Source: Sporomusaceae bacterium (GTDB lineage: Bacteria > Bacillota_C > Negativicutes > Sporomusales_B > UBA7701). From it: DNA of 10,894 nt. Position 1 is the first letter of the stretch. Each line of letters starts with the position of its first letter. A model generated the notes under the pieces. That model did no database searches. It was not told the origin of the DNA and saw nothing but the letters and a program-made list of their open reading frames with translations. The stretch spans positions 1-10,894 of the forward strand of contig JALHDI010000157.1 in NCBI GenBank assembly GCA_022839045.1. The letters are read 5' to 3'. The translations under genes and the position numbers were made by a program. This document shows positions 6,036 to 10,894 of this stretch, piece by piece.

Positions 6036-6364
6036 CCGAAACCGTCATCTTCGCAATCATCCTTCACGCCGGCAACGCCCGCGCCGAAGCCTACGACGCC
6101 CTCGCCGCCGCCAAAACGGGCGACTTCGCCAAGGCAGCCGAGCACCTGAAAAGGGCGGAGGAGGAGGTCGGCGTCGCCCACCGCGCCCAGGCCGACACCA
6201 TCCAGCGCGAAGCCGCCGGCGAGAAGCAGGACATATCGCTCCTCTTCGTCCACGCCCAGGACCACCTCATGACCGCCATCGCCGAGAAAAACCTCATCAG
6301 CCACATGATCGGGCAGGAAAAGACCATCCGCGACCTCGCCGCGCGCCTCGAGGCGCGCCGATGA
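6032..6364 (+). CDS. PTS EIIA component, lactose/cellobiose/chitobiose family
   Basis: 110 residues, all-helical and cytosolic; family length is about 105-116. LLFVHAQDHLMTA (residues 70-82) holds the phosphorylated His74 and the metal-binding Asp77 of the trimer core. It equals the HAQDHLM signature of lactococcal IIA-Lac. It takes phosphate from HPr and hands it to Cys7 of the IIB. AGGAGG at 6019-6024, inside the end of the IIC gene, serves the ATG. Its end overlaps the next start by ATGA (6361-6364). The last codons form an 18-nt palindrome (6341-6358) that sits where the next gene's ribosome site would be. Confidence 0.96.
   Translation: MTETVIFAIILHAGNARAEAYDALAAAKTGDFAKAAEHLKRAEEEVGVAHRAQADTIQREAAGEKQDISLLFVHAQDHLMTAIAEKNLISHMIGQEKTIRDLAARLEARR
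6341..6358. promoter_or_regulatory. Perfect 18-nt palindrome directly before the GH4 start codon
   Basis: GCGCGCCTCGAGGCGCGC is its own reverse complement. In mRNA it would fold as a 7-bp GC stem with a TCGA loop, ending 2 nt before the ATG at 6361. No Shine-Dalgarno sequence is seen for that start. Translation of GH4 therefore probably depends on ribosomes arriving from the IIA gene and melting the hairpin. The functional role is inference. Confidence 0.5.
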
Positions 6365-7719
6365 ACGGCCTCAAGGTCGCCGTCATCGGCGGCGGCTCCA
6401 GCTACACCCCCGAACTCGTCGACGGCCTCCTCCGCCGCGCCGGCGAACTGCCGGTCGCCGAACTCTGGCTGGCCGACATCCCCGCCGGCGAAGAAAAGCT
6501 CGCCATCGTTGGCGCCCTCGCCCGGCGCATGGCCGCGCGGGCCGGCTCCGCCATGGAGATCCATACCACCCTCGACCGGCGCCAGGCCCTCGCCGGCGCC
6601 GGCTACGTCGTCACCCAGTTCCGCGTCGGCGGCCTCGCCGCCCGCGTCCGCGACGAACGCATCCCCCTCAAGTACGGCGTCCTCGGCCAGGAGACCGTCG
6701 GCCCCGGCGGCTTCGCCAACGCCCTTCGCACCGTCCCCGTCATCCTGGGCATCTGCCGCGACATCGAAGCCCTCTGCCCCGACGCTTGGCTCATCAACTT
6801 CGCCAATCCCGCCGGCCTCGTCACCGAAGCCGTCCTCGGCCACAGCGCCGTAAAATGCCTCGGTCTCTGCAACGTCCCCATCAACATGGTCATGACCGCC
6901 GCCAAACTCCTCGGCGCCGATCCGGCCGACGTCGCCATCGACTTCGCCGGCCTCAACCACCTCGTCTGGGGCGTAGAAGTCCGCCTCAAAGGCCAAGACG
7001 TTACCGACGTTATCCTCGAAAAACTCGCCGACGGCGCCGCCCTCACCATGAACAACATCCCCGACCTCAAATGGGATGCCGCCTTCTTAAAGACGCTCGG
7101 CATGGTCCCCAGCCCCTACCACCGCTACTACTACATGACCGACCGCCTCCTCGCCGAGCGCCTCCTCGCCGAGGAACAGGCCGCCGCCGCCCCCGGCGGG
7201 CCGGGCACCCGCGCCGAGCAGGTCCAGGCCGTCGAAGAGGCGCTCTTCGCCCGCTACCGCGACGAATCTTTGGCCGAAAAGCCCCCCGAGCTCGCCAAAC
7301 GCGGCGGCGCCTACTACTCCGAGGCCGCCGTCTCTCTCATCAGCGCCATCGCGGGCGACAAAAACGAGATCCACACCGTCAACACCCGCAATAACGGCGC
7401 CATCGCCGGCCTGAGCGCCGACGCCGTCGTCGAGGTCAACTGCCGGGTGGGTAGGGGAGGGGCAACACCCCTGCCGGTCGGCGACCTGCCCGCCGGCGCC
7501 CTCAGCCTCGTGCAGCGGGTCAAAACCTACGAGCGCCTCGCCATCGAAGCCGCCGTCACCGGCGACCGCGACGCAGCATTAGCCGCCCTCGTCGCCAACC
7601 CCCTCGTACCCTCGGCGGACATCGCCGCCAAGCTGCTGGACGACATCCTCGCCGCCAATCGCGACTACCTGCCCCTGTTCCACGGGCAGCAACGATCGGA
7701 GAAAATATGCGCAGACTGA
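6361..7719 (+). CDS. Family 4 glycoside hydrolase, 6-phospho-beta-glycosidase type
   Basis: 452 residues. GH4 enzymes use NAD+ and a divalent metal to oxidise C3 of the 6-phosphorylated sugar and then eliminate the aglycone. The NAD-binding start KVAVIGGGSSYTPELVDGL (residues 5-23), the metal ligands Cys170 in GLCNVP and His200 in GLNHL, NFANPAG (146-152) and the Tyr-rich PYHRYYYM (252-259), where the catalytic Tyr is expected, are all present. Cys170/His200 match the position of these residues in beta-type GH4 enzymes such as T. maritima BglT. The partner genes imply the substrate is the disaccharide-6-phosphate made by the adjacent PTS, as for E. coli ChbF. A MurNAc-containing substrate would be new for GH4. 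Codons 361-369 are G-rich and atypical (see the G-quadruplex entry). The 3' end overlaps the next gene by 13 nt. Confidence 0.93.
   Translation: MNGLKVAVIGGGSSYTPELVDGLLRRAGELPVAELWLADIPAGEEKLAIVGALARRMAARAGSAMEIHTTLDRRQALAGAGYVVTQFRVGGLAARVRDERIPLKYGVLGQETVGPGGFANALRTVPVILGICRDIEALCPDAWLINFANPAGLVTEAVLGHSAVKCLGLCNVPINMVMTAAKLLGADPADVAIDFAGLNHLVWGVEVRLKGQDVTDVILEKLADGAALTMNNIPDLKWDAAFLKTLGMVPSPYHRYYYMTDRLLAERLLAEEQAAAAPGGPGTRAEQVQAVEEALFARYRDESLAEKPPELAKRGGAYYSEAAVSLISAIAGDKNEIHTVNTRNNGAIAGLSADAVVEVNCRVGRGGATPLPVGDLPAGALSLVQRVKTYERLAIEAAVTGDRDAALAALVANPLVPSADIAAKLLDDILAANRDYLPLFHGQQRSEKICAD
7445..7462 (+). other. Canonical G-quadruplex motif inside the GH4 gene
   Basis: Four G-runs (7445-7447, 7449-7451, 7454-7457, 7459-7462) are separated by loops of 1, 2 and 1 nt on the coding strand. 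Short loops favour a stable parallel quadruplex in DNA or mRNA. The codons used here (GGT, AGG, GGA, GGG) contrast with the C-ending codons of the rest of the gene. Confidence 0.7.
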
Positions 7720-8462
7720 TAATCAACGCCGACGACCTCGGCCTCACCCCCGGCTGCAACCGGGGCATCATCAAAGCCATAACCGCCGGCCTCGTCAGCG
7801 ACACCACCCTCATGGTCAACACCGCCCACACCGCCGACGCCGTCGCCCTCCTCAAGGCCCACGGGCTCGCCGCCGGCCTCCACCTCAACCTCACCTACGG
7901 CCGGCCGCTCCTTGCCGGCGGCGACGTGGCCAGCCTCGTCGAACCCGACGGCAATTTCCATCGGCCCGTCAACCGCGTCGTGGCCGTCTGCGAACCGCGC
8001 GAAGCCGAACGCGAACTCACCGCCCAGGTCGAGAAATTCCTCGCCACCGGCCTCGCCCTCACCCACCTCGACAGCCACCACCACGCCCACTCCTACCCTG
8101 AAATCCTCGACGTTGCCATCGGTCTCGCCCGGCGTCTCGGCGTGCCCCTCCGCCAGACCAGCCCCGCCGTTCGCTCCCGCATCGTCGCCTTCGGCGTCCC
8201 CACCCCCGACGCCTTCACCGACGCCTTCTACGGCCCCGGCGCCACCGCGGACAACCTCCGGGCCATCGTCCGCGCCCACCGCGGCGGCGTGCTCGAAATA
8301 ATGTGCCACCCGGCGGAAGCCGACGACCTCCTCGCCCGGACAAGTTCCTACAGCGGCGAGCGCCGGCGCGAATTCGCCATCCTCACCGACCCGGCCATGA
8401 AAGACTTCCTCGCCGCCGAAGACGTCGAACTCGTTAGCTTCGCCGCCCTCAAAGAAGCATAA
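7707..8462 (+). CDS. chbG: Carbohydrate deacetylase, ChbG/YdjC family
   Basis: 251 residues, against 249 for E. coli ChbG. The family is a metal-dependent cytosolic deacetylase; E. coli ChbG removes one acetyl group from chitobiose-6-P so that the GH4 enzyme ChbF can cleave it. Visible are NADDLGLTPGCN (residues 7-18, catalytic/metal Asp9-Asp10), GLHLNLT (His59), HLDSHHHAHSYPE (His124-126, His128), MCHPAE (His201) and the C-terminal YSGERRREFAILTDP. The ATG lies 13 nt inside the end of the GH4 gene, with GGAG at 7698-7701, so the two are translationally coupled. This adjacency supports joint action on the PTS product. It may act on the GlcNAc of a chitobiose- or peptidoglycan-derived disaccharide; which one is not visible. 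Confidence 0.93.
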   Translation: MRRLIINADDLGLTPGCNRGIIKAITAGLVSDTTLMVNTAHTADAVALLKAHGLAAGLHLNLTYGRPLLAGGDVASLVEPDGNFHRPVNRVVAVCEPREAERELTAQVEKFLATGLALTHLDSHHHAHSYPEILDVAIGLARRLGVPLRQTSPAVRSRIVAFGVPTPDAFTDAFYGPGATADNLRAIVRAHRGGVLEIMCHPAEADDLLARTSSYSGERRREFAILTDPAMKDFLAAEDVELVSFAALKEA

Positions 8463-8474
8463 AAGGAGCCTGAA

Positions 8475-8738
8475 ATGAGAGAACAGACGCTCGTCATAAC
8501 CAACAAAATCGGCCTCCACGCCCGGCCGGCCGCCCTGCTCGTCAAAACGGCCGCCGCCTTCCAAAGCGCCGTCGTCATCAACAAAGGCGACAAAAGCGTC
8601 AACGCCAAAAGCATGCTTGCCGTCATGAGCGCCGCCATCAAGGCCGGCGACACGATCACCGTCCGCGCCGAAGGCGAGGATGAGGCGGAGGCTCTGGCCG
8701 CTGTCGCGGCCCTTATCGAGGCCGATTTCAACGAATAA
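8475..8738 (+). CDS. ptsH: HPr, phosphocarrier protein of the PTS
   Basis: 87 residues, full length. IGLHARPA carries His15, phosphorylated by Enzyme I and used to charge EIIA. NAKSMLAVMS carries Ser46, the site of HPr kinase/phosphorylase in Gram-positive-type bacteria, so it could both drive this PTS and act as a CcpA co-repressor. Having both residues makes it a true HPr rather than Crh, which lacks His15. It starts 12 nt after chbG with AAAGGAG at 8462-8468. No Enzyme I gene is in the window, so EI must come from elsewhere. Whether this is the genome's only HPr or an operon-specific paralogue cannot be told. Confidence 0.96.
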   Translation: MREQTLVITNKIGLHARPAALLVKTAAAFQSAVVINKGDKSVNAKSMLAVMSAAIKAGDTITVRAEGEDEAEALAAVAALIEADFNE

Positions 8739-8785
8739 AGGCAGTCGATAACCGCCCCCCAAAAAAGCACACAGGAGGTACCCCC

Positions 8786-10039
8786 GTGCGCCTTAGCCGC
8801 TGCTTTATCACAAAGGTTACCCTCGTCCTTGCCGCCCTGCTCGTCATGCCCGTCTTCGGCAGCGGCTGCGCCGGCGCCCCGCCCGCGCCCGCCCCGATGC
8901 GCGAGAACGTCCGCCTAGGCATCGACAACATCGACAACCACCTCGACCTGTTCAAGGGCAAGCGGGTCGGCCTCATCACCAACGCCACCGGCATCAACAG
9001 CAACTTCGCAAGCAGCATCGACGTCCTCAAGGCCAAAGTGAATCTCGTCGCCCTCTACGCCCCCGAGCACGGCATCCGCGGCGCCGTCAAGGCCGGCGAC
9101 CAGATCGGCTACGCCACCGACGCCAAGACCGGCCTGCCCATCTACAGCCTCTACGGCGCCACCAAGAAACCCACCCCCGAAATGCTCGCCGGCATCGACG
9201 TCCTCGCCTTCGACATCCAGGACATCGGCGCCCGCCCCTACACCTACATCTACACCATGGCCTACGCCATGCAGGCCGCCGCCGAAAACGGCAAAACCTT
9301 CGTCGTCCTCGACCGCCCCAACCCCGTCGGCGGCATGGTCGAGGGCGGCCTGGTCAAACCCGGCTTCGAATCCTTCATCGGCATGTACCCCATTCCCCTG
9401 CGCCACGGCATGACCGTCGGCGAACTGGCCCGCTACTTCAACAAAGAATTCGCCATCGGCTGCGATCTTGCCGTCGTCCCCCTCACCGGCTGGACGCGCG
9501 ACATGCACTGGGACGACACCGGCCTGCCCTGGGTCATGACCTCGCCCAACATCCCCACCCCCGACTCCGCCCTCGTCTACTCCGGCACCGGCATCTTCGG
9601 CGGCACCAACGTCTCCGAAGGCGTCGGCACCACCCGGCCGTTCGAGCTCATCGGCGCCACCTGGCTCAACGCCGAAGACCTCGCCGCCAAAATGAACGCC
9701 AGCAACCTCCCCGGCGTCTACTTCCGCCCGGCCTACTTCAGCCCCCGCTTCGGCGGCAACACCGGCAAAACCCTCGGCGGCGTCCAGATACACATCACCG
9801 ACCGCCACGCCTACCAGGCCGTCCGCACCGGCATAACCCTCCTTTACACCATCCAGGAAATCGGCGGCGACAACTTCGCTTACGGCTTCCGCAGCTCGGG
9901 CATCCCATACATCGACCTCACCGTCGGCGACAACGGCCTCCGCCTCGGCCGCTACACCCTCGACGAACTGCTCGCCGAATGGGACAAGGAGGCTCAGCAA
10001 TTTAAGGAAAAGACTAAACCTTACTACCTGTATCAATAG
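8786..10039 (+). CDS. namZ: Exo-beta-N-acetylmuramidase NamZ (DUF1343, GH171), exported
   Basis: 417 residues from a GTG start with AGGAGGT (8773-8779). An N-terminal signal (residues 1-27, hydrophobic TLVLAALLVMPVF) precedes Cys28 in FGSGCAG. This may be a lipoprotein site, although position -3 is Gly rather than the usual Leu/Val/Ala. A proline/alanine linker follows. The DUF1343 core begins near residue 43 with VRLGIDNID. It includes GLITNATGIN (62-71), LYAPEHGIRGA (90-100; Glu94 aligns with the catalytic Glu of B. subtilis NamZ), the DIQDIGARPYTYIYTM stretch and DRPNPVGG. NamZ releases MurNAc from the non-reducing end of peptidoglycan chains. Length matches B. subtilis NamZ (about 414). 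Located last in the block, it would feed MurK/MurQ from outside the membrane. Confidence 0.93.
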   Translation: MRLSRCFITKVTLVLAALLVMPVFGSGCAGAPPAPAPMRENVRLGIDNIDNHLDLFKGKRVGLITNATGINSNFASSIDVLKAKVNLVALYAPEHGIRGAVKAGDQIGYATDAKTGLPIYSLYGATKKPTPEMLAGIDVLAFDIQDIGARPYTYIYTMAYAMQAAAENGKTFVVLDRPNPVGGMVEGGLVKPGFESFIGMYPIPLRHGMTVGELARYFNKEFAIGCDLAVVPLTGWTRDMHWDDTGLPWVMTSPNIPTPDSALVYSGTGIFGGTNVSEGVGTTRPFELIGATWLNAEDLAAKMNASNLPGVYFRPAYFSPRFGGNTGKTLGGVQIHITDRHAYQAVRTGITLLYTIQEIGGDNFAYGFRSSGIPYIDLTVGDNGLRLGRYTLDELLAEWDKEAQQFKEKTKPYYLYQ

Positions 10040-10047
10040 AGAATGCC

Positions 10048-10080
10048 AAAAAATACGCCGACGCGATCGGTGTATTTTTT
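10048..10080 (+). terminator. Strong rho-independent terminator after namZ
   Basis: A 14-bp stem (AAAAAATACGCCGA at 10048-10061, TCGGTGTATTTTTT at 10067-10080, one G-U pair) has a CGCGA loop and is followed by further T-rich sequence to 10088. The A-run on the left arm means it could also stop transcription from the opposite strand. It marks the end of the salvage operon. Confidence 0.9.
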
Positions 10081-10124
10081 TGGTTTTTTACCTTGTCCGC
10101 CGCCGGTATTGCGGCTAAAATGTG

Positions 10125-10130
10125 TATAAT
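10125..10130 (+). promoter_or_regulatory. -10 box (TATAAT) for the MFS gene
   Basis: A perfect TATAAT stands 28 nt before the MFS start and 44 nt after the terminator stem, giving a predicted transcript start near 10137. At the usual 17-nt spacing (10102-10107, GCCGGT) there is no good -35 box, so the promoter may be weak or activator-dependent. Confidence 0.5.
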
Positions 10131-10158
10131 ACGTATTTTGTTCTGCGGGGTACCTTCC

Positions 10159-10894
10159 ATGCGCAATCACCGGCGCGCGCTGCTGCTCGTCATCACCGTC
10201 TTCTTCTGGTTCGCAGCCTACACCTACGTGCCCACCCTCGCGCCCTACGCCCGGACCCTGGGCGCCTCCTACGACATGATCGGCCTCATTCTCGGCTCCT
10301 ACGGCGCCGTCCAGTTCCTTCTCCGCGTCCCGGTCGGCCTCTATTCCGACGCCTGGGGCCGGCGAAAGGTCTTCGTCGTCATCGGCGCCGCCCTGACGGC
10401 CGCCAGCGCCTTCGGCATGTGGATGTGGCCCGACGCCTGGGCGCTGCTCTTCTTCCGCGCCCTGTCGGGCGCCGCGGCTGCCGCCTGGGTGGCCTACACC
10501 GTCCTCTTCGCCAGCTACTACCCGGCGCACGACAGCCCCAAAGCCATGGGCTACCTCAACTCCGCCGCCGCCGTCGGCCAGGTCGGCGCCATGTTCCTCG
10601 GCGGCCTGGCGGCCGAGTGGTACGGCCTGGTCGAGCCTTTCCTGCTCGCCGCGGCCGGCGGCTGCGTCGCCCTCGCCCTCAGCTTCTTCGTCAACGACGA
10701 AGTCACGACACCCAAGCCGGTCGAAACCGGCACCTTGGCCGAAATCATCCGCGACGGTCCCTTCCTGCGCCTGTGCGGCCTCGGCGTCCTCTTCCAGATA
10801 CTCACCTTCGCCACCGTCTTCGGCTTCTCGCCGCTGGCCGCCAAGGCCCTCGGCGCCGGCGGCTTCGAGCTCGGCCTCCTCACCACCGTCGCCA
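10159..10894 (+). CDS. Major facilitator superfamily transporter (3' truncated by window edge)
   Basis: 245 residues are visible, with no stop before the edge. It opens with MRNHRRALLLVITVFFW and shows about seven hydrophobic segments so far. The MFS motif A between helices 2 and 3 is clear: GLYSDAWGRRKVF (Asp, then Gly-Arg-Arg). The polar stretch VNDEVTTPKPVETGTLAE marks the central loop between the two six-helix halves, so slightly over half the protein is present. The substrate cannot be read from sequence; the visible half resembles drug/sugar exporters in general layout. It is separated from namZ by a terminator and has its own -10 box, so it is probably a distinct unit. The ribosome site is weak (GGGG at 10147-10150, 8 nt before the ATG). 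Confidence 0.85.
   Translation, partial: MRNHRRALLLVITVFFWFAAYTYVPTLAPYARTLGASYDMIGLILGSYGAVQFLLRVPVGLYSDAWGRRKVFVVIGAALTAASAFGMWMWPDAWALLFFRALSGAAAAAWVAYTVLFASYYPAHDSPKAMGYLNSAAAVGQVGAMFLGGLAAEWYGLVEPFLLAAAGGCVALALSFFVNDEVTTPKPVETGTLAEIIRDGPFLRLCGLGVLFQILTFATVFGFSPLAAKALGAGGFELGLLTTVA

Noticed and set aside
7665..8762. Antisense frame (365 codons) spanning chbG and HPr
   Set aside because: It covers two clearly identified genes and their spacer, has biased Gly/Asp/Val composition and no recognisable domain.
8915..10036. Long antisense open frame (373 codons) opposite namZ
   Set aside because: It arises because the coding strand ends almost every codon in C or G, which suppresses stops on the other strand. 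Its translation is a low-complexity Val/Gly/Ala/Asp string with no motif, and namZ on the + strand is well supported.

Overview
The window reads as a chromosomal segment of a GC-rich, anaerobic, endospore-forming-type Bacillota (Firmicutes), most likely near the Negativicutes/Sporomusaceae. This placement is inference. It rests on the mix of gene families, strong Shine-Dalgarno sites, an HPr with the Ser46 regulatory site, and a very C/G-biased third codon position. All genes lie on the + strand, and no rRNA, tRNA, CRISPR or transposase gene is visible.

Layout. Positions 1-112 hold the 3' end of an unrecognised gene, followed by a GC-rich hairpin. A membrane-anchored polysaccharide deacetylase (264-962) and a secreted D-Ala-D-Ala carboxypeptidase (1110-1925) follow; both are cell-wall enzymes. 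A rho-independent terminator at 2064-2089 closes that part. Next comes a nine-gene same-strand block: MurNAc/GlcNAc kinase (MurK-like), MurNAc-6-P etherase (murQ), a complete Lac/chitobiose-family PTS permease split into IIB, IIC and IIA, a GH4 6-phospho-glycosidase, a ChbG/YdjC deacetylase, an HPr, and a DUF1343/GH171 exo-N-acetylmuramidase (namZ). A strong terminator at 10048-10080 ends it. A partial MFS transporter with its own -10 box runs off the right edge.

How the genes work together. NamZ would trim MurNAc from peptidoglycan fragments outside the membrane. The PTS would import and phosphorylate an amino-sugar disaccharide, using the local HPr as phosphate carrier. GH4, perhaps after ChbG deacetylation, would split the phospho-disaccharide. 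MurK would phosphorylate the free sugar released, and MurQ would turn MurNAc-6-P into GlcNAc-6-P plus D-lactate. The operon thus merges the chb (diacetylchitobiose) and mur (MurNAc) salvage logics. It has neither a MurP-type permease nor a NagZ or MupG glycosidase in the window. This is the best candidate for an undescribed system: a PTS route for peptidoglycan-derived or mixed amino-sugar disaccharides.

Non-coding structure. Three diverged copies of one intergenic repeat family sit directly behind dac, murK and murQ, the third inverted. The third contains an exact 47-bp tandem duplication, and each unit carries a cre-like sequence upstream of the PTS genes. The GH4 gene contains a canonical G-quadruplex motif. 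An 18-nt perfect palindrome lies 2 nt before the GH4 start codon.
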